Of a stretch of 64,000 nt of DNA, positions 1 through 7,203 are shown one piece after another. Positions within the stretch are counted from its first letter, which is position 1. Each line of letters begins with the position of its first letter. The DNA comes from Desulfosarcina widdelii (GTDB taxonomy: Bacteria > Desulfobacterota > Desulfobacteria > Desulfobacterales > Desulfosarcinaceae): contig NZ_AP021875.1 in the NCBI RefSeq assembly GCF_009688965.1, positions 6,510,001-6,574,000 on the forward strand, written 5' to 3'. The notes under the pieces are model-generated. The model worked only from the letters and a program-made list of their open reading frames with translations. It had not been told where the DNA came from and made no database searches. Position numbers and translations under genes: made by a program.

Positions 1-1290
1 TGCATCCTGGCCAACCTGCTTCACGCCGACGCGATTGACGCCCCGATCGTTTATAGTCGCAGTAGCAACGATTATGTCATCGAACGGAAACGCTATGGCT
101 ATGGGTTCTATACGTTCAGGATGATGATTCGGCTGATAGATGCCATGTATGGGATGGGACTGGTTCAAGGTGTCAAGGGTCGCAAGTATCCAACCGGACG
201 TTGCCGGCCATCCAAACTTTGGGCCACCGATGAATTGTTGGACCCGCTTTATTCGTCAATCGACGCTGTCTTTATCAAGCCCAACGATGAAGTCCTCTAT
301 CTGAAAGACACTGAAAAGCGACTGATCGATTATGACGAATCCGACCTGACCCGTGCCATGAGGAACCAGATCCACGAACTCAACGAGATGCTCGGCTCCC
401 TCGACATCACCTTCACGTTCGATTACGACGACCTGGCCGAGAAACCACGAGCCCGTGTCAATAAATTCTATAAGTTCATCAGTACGATATTCAGTAATCA
501 AGTGTTTATCCTACCAGGTAGTATCCCGGTAAGTAAGATAGTCAGTGTGAGAGAACATAAGAGATTACTCACGAAATACTATACCGATTTCGACCACGAT
601 GCCATTTTATCAAGAAAGTTCGGTGAGTTATCTATAAATTGTGCCATCAATCCCGTTGCGAACACCCTGCGACGGGTATTCAATGTCGATTGGTGCCATG
701 GTGGGCGATTTTACCATGCCCCGCACATCACCTTGCCGTCAGCCTGCCGGAAAACGATGACAATCAATGGAGAGCCCACGGAAGAGTTGGATTATTCCGG
801 GCTTCACGTCCGAATGCTCTACAATCATCTTGGCATCGATTACCGCAATGAATGCTACGTTTATCTGAAATCCGACAAGGCTAACAGGGATGACCGCGAG
901 CGGATGAAGCTGGCGTCGCTCATCGTCATCAATTCCGGCGACAGGGAAAAAGCCATCAAAGCAATCCACAACCAGTGCCGTAAAAAGGGCATCCATTATC
1001 CTGCCGGCCAGTTCGGTCGTTATGGTGCCCTGATAGAATGTTTTCAAGATTACCACTCACGGATAAAGAAATTCCTTTTGTCTGGGAAAGGCCTGGAACT
1101 CCAATATCAGGACAGCGTCATTATGGCGTCCATCCTGGAACGAATGATGTGGAAGGGCATCCCCGCGTTGCCGGTACACGACAGTATTATTTGTCCCGCC
1201 CGCTACAAGGAGTTTCTGCGACAGGTAATGATGGAAGAGTACGAAAAAGAGATGGGCTTTGAACCCATCATCGATGAGAAAGGGAAATAA
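1..1290 (+). CDS. Polymerase-like protein of an integrative element (5' end cut by window)
   Basis: The frame is open from base 1, so the N-terminus lies outside the window; 429 residues are visible (an internal ATG is at 121). I do not recognise a named family. Three blocks in the right order recall the palm of family A polymerases and T7-like RNA polymerases: ELDYSGLH (Asp at visible residue 264, motif A-like), RERMK followed by an Asn (Arg 299, Lys 303, O-helix-like), and PVHDSI (His 393, Asp 394, motif C-like). The spacing is shorter than in true Pol I, so this would be a minimal palm or a look-alike. It lies upstream of an excisionase-like gene and an integrase that abut a tRNA, so it is probably element cargo or the element's replication protein. 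AT content is higher than in the chromosomal genes. Activity is inferred, not shown. Confidence 0.5.
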   Translation, partial: CILANLLHADAIDAPIVYSRSSNDYVIERKRYGYGFYTFRMMIRLIDAMYGMGLVQGVKGRKYPTGRCRPSKLWATDELLDPLYSSIDAVFIKPNDEVLYLKDTEKRLIDYDESDLTRAMRNQIHELNEMLGSLDITFTFDYDDLAEKPRARVNKFYKFISTIFSNQVFILPGSIPVSKIVSVREHKRLLTKYYTDFDHDAILSRKFGELSINCAINPVANTLRRVFNVDWCHGGRFYHAPHITLPSACRKTMTINGEPTEELDYSGLHVRMLYNHLGIDYRNECYVYLKSDKANRDDRERMKLASLIVINSGDREKAIKAIHNQCRKKGIHYPAGQFGRYGALIECFQDYHSRIKKFLLSGKGLELQYQDSVIMASILERMMWKGIPALPVHDSIICPARYKEFLRQVMMEEYEKEMGFEPIIDEKGK

Positions 1291-1292
1291 TA

Positions 1293-1320
1293 AAAAAACA
1301 GGCCCAACCACCTCGGGCCT
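1293..1320 (-). terminator. Rho-independent terminator reading leftward
   Basis: On the minus strand, AGGCCC and GGGCCT pair around a 9-nt loop and are followed by a run of seven T. On the plus strand there is no T tract after the stem, so it does not suit the gene ending at 1290. It implies a leftward transcript beginning somewhere to the right, for example in the hairpin-rich spacer. Confidence 0.5.
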
Positions 1321-1325
1321 GAACA

Positions 1326-1395
1326 GGAGTCGGGTTTATTCCCCGGCTCCACAAGGTTGCCTCAACAGGCAACTGGGCACCGTCCTGAACGGCAC
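1326..1395. other. Three further consecutive hairpins in element spacer
   Basis: After the stem at 1300-1320 come GGAGTCGGG with CCCCGGCTCC (1326-1350), GTTGCCT with AGGCAAC around CAAC (1357-1373), and CCGT with ACGG (1380-1392). Four stems in about 95 bases, in a spacer of only 150 bases, suggest a structured RNA or a protein-binding region such as an origin or recombination site. No known RNA family is recognised. Confidence 0.4.
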
Positions 1396-1448
1396 AGAGC
1401 CAAACATCAAGCAGGGCCTGCCATACAAAATTTATTGAGGTGAGATGG

Positions 1449-1919
1449 ATGAACAACAACGGAAAGGAGCAAAGCCATCAAGAGAAGCAGAGCGTAGCCA
1501 ATGATTTTTGGCCGGCGGCTGATAATTTTGTTGCTTCAGCAGACACGCCACTCTCGGCGTTGGACCTGAACAATGAATTGACAGCGACCGACCAAAAAAG
1601 GATGATGTCCGTCGAGGAAACAGCCCAGTATCTGCGTAAAAGCCCGTCATGGGTATACAGACACGCAAAAGAATTGGGCGGTAGGAAGCTCGGAGGTTCT
1701 CTGTTTTTCCCCTCAAAGGAGGATCTCTATGAGCTTGTATTTTGTAGAAGGGAAGGGGTGGCGGTACGAATTCGAACACAAGAAAGTTCGATACACCAAA
1801 GCCTGGTTCAAAAAGAAAAGCGAGGCCAAAGCAGCAGAGGCCGAAAGACGAAAGGAGGTGAAAAATCCAACACCGGAGCCGATGATCCCAATCGATACGG
1901 ACTTCTTGACGTTGGTTAA
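1449..1919 (+). CDS. Excisionase-like helix-turn-helix protein
   Basis: The central segment beginning MMSVEETAQYL, with SWVYRHAKEL as the recognition part, matches the excisionase/MerR-like HTH of the HTH_17 type. Such proteins bind near att sites and set the direction of recombination. ATG 1449 is preferred over GTG 1440 because GAGGTGAG sits just upstream. The frame runs 191 nt into the integrase gene. The HTH ends before that overlap, and the remaining tail is basic and low in complexity, so it may be an unselected extension. The gene is upstream of and overlapping the integrase, as expected for xis-int modules. 156 aa. Confidence 0.65.
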   Translation: MNNNGKEQSHQEKQSVANDFWPAADNFVASADTPLSALDLNNELTATDQKRMMSVEETAQYLRKSPSWVYRHAKELGGRKLGGSLFFPSKEDLYELVFCRREGVAVRIRTQESSIHQSLVQKEKRGQSSRGRKTKGGEKSNTGADDPNRYGLLDVG

Positions 1920-2961
1920 TAGACGCCTTGATTATGTAAAGACCTATAATTCTGAAGGCCATTTCAAAGATGTTCTATACCACTGCCGGCGATGGGTGAA
2001 AGAATGGCAAGATCTAAAATGTAGCGAAATCACTCATACAATGATCGAGGATTACATAATTAAACGTTCGAAGGCGTCACCCATTGTTGCCAACAAAGAG
2101 TTGCAGTATCTGAGGGCGTTGTTCAACTACGGCATAAAAAGAAAGATGATAGAAAATAACCCTACGGACCAGATTGGATTCCTGCCAGTTGAAAAACGCA
2201 AAAAGTACATACCACCAAAGGATGATGTCGTTCGGGTTATTTCGATGGCAGACCCTGACACCCAGCATTATTTGTGGACAATCGTATTGACAGCCGGGAG
2301 AGTTAACGAGGTGAATAGCCTGACCTGGGACGATGTTTCATTTACTGATCGTTCGATTACCCTGTGGACACGAAAAAGGAAAAATGGAAATAAGGAGCCG
2401 AGAGAGGTTCCTATGGTTCCAAAACTTTATGAAATCCTTCACCACAGGTTCCAGCAGCGAAAAGACGAACTCCCATGGGTTTTTTGGCACGAATACTGGT
2501 GTCGGAACACTCGGCAATGGGTCAGAGCTCCCTACAAGGACAGGAAGAAAATAATGGGGACGCTGTGCGAGCGGGCCAATGTGAGGTATTTTCGTTATCA
2601 CGCTATGCGTCACCTTACGGCTTCAATTCTTGATGAAATGGGAATTCCCATCGGTACCATCCAACGCATACTGGGTCACCAAAATCGAAAGACGACGGAA
2701 ATCTACTTGCATTCCATTGGTGATGCTGAACGCAAGGCGATGAACAAATTGCAGCAGGTCGACGGCTTTTCAAGGATTGACGCTACTCTCCTTGACAAAT
2801 CGGTGAACATGAGCAGGTCTTTTTGGAAGCGAAAAGTGAAACGTCCGTCACTTGAAATATTGATGTCCGAAATCAACAACCTGGGTTTCTCGGCGGTTGG
2901 ACGCAAGTATGGGGTAAGCGACAACGCCGTCAGGAAGTGGATGAAGGGCTACAAGGGATAA
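1729..2961 (+). CDS. Tyrosine recombinase / site-specific integrase
   Basis: 410 aa. The catalytic set is complete: Arg 191 in TAGRVNE, a Lys in the beta-hairpin RKRKNGNKEP, His 291 and Arg 294 in HAMRH, His 317 in LGHQ, and the nucleophile Tyr 326 in EIYLH. An N-terminal arm-binding region (SLYFVEGKGWRYE) and a SAM-like core-binding domain precede the catalytic part. An extra C-terminal homeodomain-like HTH (about 375-408) is unusual. The start is fixed by AAGGAGG at 1716-1722. The gene ends about 100 nt from the 3' end of tRNA-Asn, the usual position for an integrase that targets that tRNA. Confidence 0.93.
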   Translation: MSLYFVEGKGWRYEFEHKKVRYTKAWFKKKSEAKAAEAERRKEVKNPTPEPMIPIDTDFLTLVNRRLDYVKTYNSEGHFKDVLYHCRRWVKEWQDLKCSEITHTMIEDYIIKRSKASPIVANKELQYLRALFNYGIKRKMIENNPTDQIGFLPVEKRKKYIPPKDDVVRVISMADPDTQHYLWTIVLTAGRVNEVNSLTWDDVSFTDRSITLWTRKRKNGNKEPREVPMVPKLYEILHHRFQQRKDELPWVFWHEYWCRNTRQWVRAPYKDRKKIMGTLCERANVRYFRYHAMRHLTASILDEMGIPIGTIQRILGHQNRKTTEIYLHSIGDAERKAMNKLQQVDGFSRIDATLLDKSVNMSRSFWKRKVKRPSLEILMSEINNLGFSAVGRKYGVSDNAVRKWMKGYKG

Positions 2962-2995
2962 AAACGTGAATTTATTATGTCTGCGGTGGAAAAGT

Positions 2996-3018
2996 CCCAC
3001 ACAAAACCCCACACAAAA
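2996..3018 (+). repeat. Tandem direct repeat, possible integrase arm sites
   Basis: CCCACACAAAA occurs at 2996-3006 and again at 3008-3018, a 12-bp period. It lies between the integrase stop and the tRNA 3' end, where arm-type integrase binding sites of attP-derived ends are usually found. The function is inferred from position only. Confidence 0.4.
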
Positions 3019-3053
3019 AGAAAAAGGGGTTAGCCCTTTCGAGCTAACCCCTT
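3015..3053 (-). terminator. Terminator of tRNA-Asn
   Basis: Reading leftward from the tRNA, a perfect 9-bp stem GGGGTTAGC/GCTAACCCC (3026-3034 with 3043-3051) is followed by TTTTTCTTTTT. This is a strong intrinsic terminator placed 8 nt past the encoded CCA. Confidence 0.85.
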
Positions 3054-3061
3054 GTTTTGTT

Positions 3062-3137
3062 TGGCTCCCCAGCACGGACTCGAACCGCGGACCCAGTGGT
3101 TAACAGCCACTTGCTCTGCCGACTGAGCTACTGGGGA
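3062..3137 (-). tRNA. tRNA-Asn (GTT)
   Basis: A 76-nt cloverleaf on the minus strand starting TCCCCAGTAGCTCAG and ending GCTGGGGAGCCA. The anticodon loop CTGTTAACC gives anticodon GTT (Asn). The T arm has GGTTCGAGTCC, and CCA is encoded. The acceptor strands pair (TCCCCAG with CTGGGGA). Its 3' end faces the integrase, so it is the likely attachment gene of the element to the left. Confidence 0.95.
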
Positions 3138-3290
3138 TTAGAAGGTTTCTTCAGCGTGGCGGCGCTAAAGAAGCGTCTTAAATAGTCGACGGCATATTGA
3201 AAGTCAAGATTTTTTTTGTTGGCTGCATGCCCGGAGTAGCTTGCTGGATTCGTTTTTAGCGGCATCCATTATTATGTATTTAAAAAACGG

Positions 3291-3319
3291 TTGACGTATA
3301 GAAGGGAAGGGCTTACAAA
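3291..3319 (+). promoter_or_regulatory. Sigma-70-like promoter of the XRE gene
   Basis: TTGACG (3291-3296), a 17-bp spacer and TACAAA (3314-3319), about 100 nt before the XRE start codon. The rest of the 3138-3419 spacer shows no gene. Confidence 0.5.
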
Positions 3320-3419
3320 TGAAATTAAGCACATAAATACATACAAAAGTCCAAATTTGCCGGCTTGCAACCAATTCGTTACGTACAGCAGAAAATAAAT
3401 TTCCCCAACGGAGGCCACC

Positions 3420-3845
3420 ATGAATCTAACCCTTCCCGAAAAAATTCAGCTTTTACGCAAGCGAATGGGGTTGAACCAGGGGCAGTTCGGTGCCAAAGCG
3501 TTTAATTTGAGCGAAGAAACCGGACGGACAAAAATCAAGAACATTGAACTGGGAAAACAGAAGCCAACGGCCGACGATCTGGTCCAAATGGCCCGTGCGC
3601 TGAATGTTCCGGAGTCCGTTCTCGGGCAGGTGTCCTCCACCGGCCAAAGCGAACAGGGAACGTCTTTGTCCCAGGGGCTCTTTGTCGATCAGGCAGTTCT
3701 GGATCGCTTTCACCAGTTAAAGGATTATCTGGAAATGCTTAACCGCGCCGTTTCGATCGATGACGAGGAGTTGATCGAGTACATTGCCGGCAAGCTTTCG
3801 GATGTTTTTACCTACAGCGGACAACTCAAGGCCATTAACAATTAA
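3420..3845 (+). CDS. XRE-family transcriptional regulator
   Basis: 141 aa. Residues 5-70 form a Cro/CI-type HTH (IQLLRKRMGLNQGQFGAKA, then IKNIELGKQKPTADDL), a DNA-binding repressor fold. The C-terminal half is predicted helical without a recognised sensor domain, so it may mediate dimerisation. The start follows AACGGAGG. It is the first gene of a two-gene unit with the small membrane protein 11 nt downstream. It may control its own promoter at 3291. No target is visible. It could be host or element-derived, but it lies on the far side of the tRNA from the integrase. Confidence 0.85.
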   Translation: MNLTLPEKIQLLRKRMGLNQGQFGAKAFNLSEETGRTKIKNIELGKQKPTADDLVQMARALNVPESVLGQVSSTGQSEQGTSLSQGLFVDQAVLDRFHQLKDYLEMLNRAVSIDDEELIEYIAGKLSDVFTYSGQLKAINN

Positions 3846-3856
3846 CGGAGGTCGCT

Positions 3857-4183
3857 GTGGAACCTGTCAACCGAGACTACCATGGCATGCGCGACCAATA
3901 TCTTGAACTGCTTTGGTCCGCCCAGAAAGTAGAGGATCGCCGGCTGACCGAATTGATCCTCCGAAGGCTCAGGGACATGGCCTTTGAGATAGCCATTTCC
4001 CCGGCACCGGCATGCGAGATCATCCCCTTTCCGAATATCGTTGCCCAGCCGCTGGGACCGGCATCCGAAGATGATCTTGCCCATCCATGGCCCAAACAGC
4101 CCTTGCGGCATCTGCTCTCTTTTGCCTGCGGGTACTTCGTGGTCGTCCTGTTTTTCGGGCTGTTCGGCCTCTCTCCAGCCTGA
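3857..4183 (+). CDS. Small C-terminally anchored membrane protein
   Basis: 108 aa, function unknown. The first 80 residues are soluble, starting with a charged helix (QYLELLWSAQKVEDRRLTEL). The last 25 form one hydrophobic segment (FACGYFVVVLFFGLFGL), so the topology is that of a tail-anchored protein. The GTG start at 3857 is chosen because ACGGAGG lies 7 nt upstream; no ATG is in place. Coupled to the XRE gene (11-nt gap) and followed by a terminator, so probably a membrane partner or target of that regulator. Confidence 0.65.
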   Translation: MEPVNRDYHGMRDQYLELLWSAQKVEDRRLTELILRRLRDMAFEIAISPAPACEIIPFPNIVAQPLGPASEDDLAHPWPKQPLRHLLSFACGYFVVVLFFGLFGLSPA

Positions 4184-4185
4184 AA

Positions 4186-4204
4186 CAGGCGATTCGCCTT
4201 TCTT
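4186..4204 (+). terminator. Short intrinsic terminator
   Basis: AGGCG-ATT-CGCCT (4187-4199) followed by TTCTT, 3 nt after the stop at 4183. The same hairpin with a similar flank (GAAAATAG) recurs at 10451. Confidence 0.6.
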
Positions 4205-4384
4205 GGAAAATAGAGAAGGGCTGTGAATACCTGCGATCTTACCGCCAACCCCCGCCCTGTTTCGATTTCACCTTTCTTGATAGCCCGCAAACCAATTGAA
4301 TTTGGTCCATTGATGTCATTTCCGCAAAGATCGAAGGTATTGCTGTCTGAAAATCATGGATAGCGCTAAAGCTTCTCTGCGTGC

Positions 4385-4440
4385 GCCCGCTTTCGCGGGA
4401 ATGACATGCCTGGTGGCTTCCTGCGAGTTTGTCATTCCCG
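4385..4440. repeat. Inverted repeat of the GTCATTCCCG type
   Basis: CGGGAATGACA (4396-4406) and TGTCATTCCCG (4430-4440) are perfectly complementary, and CCCGC-TTTC-GCGGG precedes them. Related dispersed intergenic palindromes with GTCATTCC ends are widespread in bacteria; a second one is at 18994. Confidence 0.6.
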
Positions 4441-4559
4441 GATCTTCGTCTTTTTGTCTTCGGTCGGCAAGAAGGTGCCTGCCCCCCTGAAACACCCTAT
4501 TCACCCATAAAAGCATTCCAGCCGGATGTCCATTACAATTAAAATGTACGTAAAAATAG

Positions 4560-4593
4560 TTGACAAAAGTATATTAGTACAATATTTAGTACA
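4560..4593 (+). promoter_or_regulatory. AT-rich putative promoter with direct repeats
   Basis: TTGACA at 4560-4565 is followed by TATTTA with a 17-bp spacer (weak -10). Two copies of TTAGTACA (4574-4581, 4586-4593), 12 bp apart, overlap it and could bind a regulator on one DNA face. It lies about 160 nt upstream of the symporter. Nothing else gene-like is seen in 4205-4752. Confidence 0.4.
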
Positions 4594-4626
4594 TATGTCC
4601 TTCTTCCGTGCCGAGGGCCCGCCACA

Positions 4627-4672
4627 GGCAAGGTGCCGCCAATGGCTTTTGGCTCCGGGGTGGCACCTTGCC
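4627..4672 (+). promoter_or_regulatory. Leader hairpin upstream of symporter gene
   Basis: GGCAAGGTGCC (4627-4637) pairs perfectly with GGCACCTTGCC (4662-4672) around a 24-nt loop, 80 nt before the start codon. This could be a translational or attenuation element in the 5' leader. It matches no riboswitch I recognise. Confidence 0.4.
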
Positions 4673-4752
4673 ATGGCTCTCAACGAAACAGGCCGTTGCA
4701 CCACGGGCACGGCGGTCGCTTACCTGCAAACCATACACGGGAGGGCCTTGCC

Positions 4753-6528
4753 ATGAGTGGAACAACCTGGGTTTACATCATGTTGGGGATCTACATCGTC
4801 TACTGTTTTTACTGGGGGCTGAAAGGCTACTTTACGGAAAAGACGTCGTCCGGCTACGCCATCGCCGGCCGGTCGATTCCCTTTATTGCCTTTCTGATGG
4901 CCGCCACGGCGGCATCGTTTTCCGGATGGACATTTGTGGGGCATCCGGGGCAGATTTGGAGCCAGGGCATGGCATATGCCTTTTGTTCATTTTACGTCCT
5001 GACCATTCCCATCACCGGAGCCTTTTTCGCCAAGCGCAACTGGCTGCTGGGCAAGCGCTACGGCTTCGTGACGCCGGGCGATATGTTCGGCTATTACTAC
5101 AACAACGAAGCCGTCCGCTGGCTGACGGTGATCACGGCCTTTTTGTACTCCATGTTCTACTCGGGACTCCAGTTGATATCTGCGGCGGCGCTGTTTTACT
5201 GGGTGGCCGGCGTACCACAGACCATCGGTCTGATCTTCATGGCCTTCATTGTCTGGTTCTATGTGGTTACCGGCGGACTCAAAGCCAGCACCTGGGTGGG
5301 GGTCATTCAATTTCTGTTGCTGGTGGGCGGCATCTGCCTGTTGGGATATTTCGTGATCACGTCCGATATCATCGGCGGATGGAGCGCCTTTTCCAAGAAG
5401 ATCATGGCGTTGGAGGACCGCTACACCCAGGTGCCGGGTCTGATTCATTTCGGACTTGGCGGGGGCTGGACGGCTGCCATGATCCTGACCTACATGTTCT
5501 CCCTGATGGGCATCCAGAGTTCGCCGGCTTTCACCTTGTGGAACTTCGGAATCAAATCCCCGAAGCCCCTGGCCTGGCAGCAGGTGTTCATGTCGACCTT
5601 TGTCGTGGGCGTCGCGCTTTTCTTTTTTGCCACTTTCCAGGGAATGGGCGCCAAGATTCTTGAACTGGAAGGGGTCATCGCGCCCAAGGTTGACGGCGAT
5701 GTGGTGCCCATGCTGATGATCCAGTTCCTGCCAGGTCCCGCGTTGGGACTTGTTTTTGTGGGCGCCATCGCCGCGATCCATTCGACGGCGGCGCCTTACA
5801 TCGGTACAGGAGGAACGATTCTGCTGCGCGACGTCTACTGGCGCTACATCCGGAAACAGAATGTCAGTCATGCGGAACAGATCTGGGTCAACCGGGCCCT
5901 GGCCACGGCGGTGACAGTCGCGGCCGTGGTTGTGAGCCTGACCGCCCGGGATGCCATCGTCATGATCGGCGGGTTTGCCACTGCGTTTGGATTTCTCATG
6001 TATCTGCTTCTTCTCGGCGTGCACTGGGGGTGGCGGATTCCAAGCATCGGCGCCACACTGGGCATGGTGGCCGGCATTGTCGCCTGTTTTCTCACCTATT
6101 ACGTATGGCGATACCCGCTCTCCATGCACACGGCCTTTTGGGGGCTGTTTGCGGGTTTGACGGTGGCCTATCTGTGCCGCGGACTGGGCGCCAGGGACAG
6201 CGAGGAGACGCGCAAGCGGCAGGAGGAGGTGCGGGGGTGGCTGGACAGCGTGGACGCTCCGTCCGAAAGCGGCAGAAAATGGCGCTCCTGGATGAAAATT
6301 ATTGTACCCATCTGGTTCTTTTTCGCCATCGGACCCGCGTGTCTGCTGGGTAACAAGGCGTTTTCTTTCTGTGGTTTTTCTTCGCTGTGGTCCTGGCAGA
6401 TCGTCTGGTGGATTCTGGGAATTATCATGATGTGGGCGCTGTGCTTCAAGGCCGAGATGGCGACCACCAGCGAAGAGCAGATCCGCAGGGCGGATGAGGA
6501 GACGATGGAGGTGGTTAAAGAGGTTTAG
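4753..6528 (+). CDS. Sodium:solute symporter family (SSF) transporter
   Basis: 591 aa, with about 13-14 hydrophobic segments across the protein and a polar loop near residues 475-520. The N-terminal segment with YAIAGRSIPF and FSGWTFVGHPG is typical of the SSF (proline/solute:Na+) superfamily, cytoplasmic-membrane secondary transporters driven by sodium. The substrate cannot be told. ATG 4753 is used because GGGAGGG lies upstream and the first helix begins right after it. The in-frame 40-residue extension upstream is not membrane-like and crosses the leader hairpin. A tiny one-helix gene at 6816 follows. The C-terminal tail is acidic and soluble. Confidence 0.88.
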   Translation: MSGTTWVYIMLGIYIVYCFYWGLKGYFTEKTSSGYAIAGRSIPFIAFLMAATAASFSGWTFVGHPGQIWSQGMAYAFCSFYVLTIPITGAFFAKRNWLLGKRYGFVTPGDMFGYYYNNEAVRWLTVITAFLYSMFYSGLQLISAAALFYWVAGVPQTIGLIFMAFIVWFYVVTGGLKASTWVGVIQFLLLVGGICLLGYFVITSDIIGGWSAFSKKIMALEDRYTQVPGLIHFGLGGGWTAAMILTYMFSLMGIQSSPAFTLWNFGIKSPKPLAWQQVFMSTFVVGVALFFFATFQGMGAKILELEGVIAPKVDGDVVPMLMIQFLPGPALGLVFVGAIAAIHSTAAPYIGTGGTILLRDVYWRYIRKQNVSHAEQIWVNRALATAVTVAAVVVSLTARDAIVMIGGFATAFGFLMYLLLLGVHWGWRIPSIGATLGMVAGIVACFLTYYVWRYPLSMHTAFWGLFAGLTVAYLCRGLGARDSEETRKRQEEVRGWLDSVDAPSESGRKWRSWMKIIVPIWFFFAIGPACLLGNKAFSFCGFSSLWSWQIVWWILGIIMMWALCFKAEMATTSEEQIRRADEETMEVVKEV

Positions 6529-6595
6529 CCATTCTCCATCCATAGACAGAAATTTTTGGCCCAGGCCGGATAGATATTCGATCGGCAGAAGTTTT

Positions 6596-6770
6596 TTGAA
6601 CGTCGAAAATTGAACATCGAACGTCCAACATCGAATGCTGTGGATCGCTTCGCTCAACCGTTTGGCTAAAGGATTTGATCGGTAATTTTTTACCATTGGA
6701 GCGGGTTTTAAAAACTATCCAAACCGGCAGAATGCCTTTTTCAAAGTAAGAATTTTGACGTTCGATGTTC
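6596..6770. repeat. Inverted repeat built of GAACATCGAACGTC units
   Basis: GAACATCGAACGTC (6612-6625) is exactly complementary to GACGTTCGATGTTC (6757-6770). Degenerate partial units (TTGAACGTCGAAAA, CCAACATCGAA) flank the left copy. The 6529-6815 spacer otherwise shows only the ribosome binding site of the next small gene. Confidence 0.6.
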
Positions 6771-6815
6771 GACGTTCATTGTGTGGATTTTCTCATCTAA
6801 CGATAGGAGGTTCCC

Positions 6816-6902
6816 GTGAAAAAAGAAGACGTGTGGCTCATCATCGTGGTGGCGTTTTCCATCGCCTGGACGATGGCCTTCGGCTGGGGAATTTTCGGAT
6901 AA
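6816..6902 (+). CDS. 28-residue single-helix membrane microprotein
   Basis: A short gene with GTG start, preceded by AGGAGG (6805-6810) at good spacing. It encodes MKKEDV, then a hydrophobic stretch (WLIIVVAFSIAW) ending in AFGWGIFG. The composition fits a single transmembrane helix with a positively charged N-terminus. It lies 287 nt after the symporter in the same direction, so it may be an accessory peptide of that transporter, as small helices are for some SSF carriers. The link is inferred from position only. Evidence for it being a gene is the strong ribosome binding site and clean membrane-protein composition. Confidence 0.6.
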   Translation: MKKEDVWLIIVVAFSIAWTMAFGWGIFG

Positions 6903-7053
6903 CGAATCGATTCATAATCACAAAAAGACACAGGCGCAGATGGAGAAGATAAGCCTTCTGCGCCTGGTTTCGTCTGGGTAAATTCTGCTGCCAAAATGAA
7001 GACAGCCGAATAGTGGCGCTAAACGTGATCGTCTCGTAAAAAGTTGCTTGTCA

Positions 7054-7203
7054 GACGACTTCGTAAAAGGCCCGAGATCCCCCGCTAAATACCAGACGGG
7101 ACAGGAAGGCTTGCGACGCCCGAGGAAGGAGGCGTACCTAAACGTACATCGCACTGACGAGGGCGAAGCGTAACGCAGATATCGGGTTTTTTACGCAGTC
7201 GTC
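7054..7203 (-). repeat. Palindromic repeat family, copy A (long form)
   Basis: 150 nt. Its outer arms GACGACTTCGTAAAAGGCCCGAGATC (left) and the sequence ending ACGCAGTCGTC (right) are largely complementary. The core carries CTTGCGA, GAGGAAGGAGGCGTAC, ACTGACGAGG and GCGTAACG, shared with copies at 15727, 18417, 31299 and 44413. Together with copy C it has an extra block containing ACCAGACGGGACA. It sits between two convergent genes and touches the stop codon of the leftward one. Confidence 0.85.

Noticed and set aside
4633..4752. 40-residue N-terminal extension of the symporter
   Set aside because: It crosses the leader hairpin, is not hydrophobic and lacks a ribosome binding site, while ATG 4753 begins the first helix.
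4987..6696. 569-codon frame on the minus strand opposite the symporter
   Set aside because: High-GC shadow frame with low-complexity His/Arg/Pro-rich composition, no ribosome binding site and no domain; the plus-strand gene is a clear transporter.
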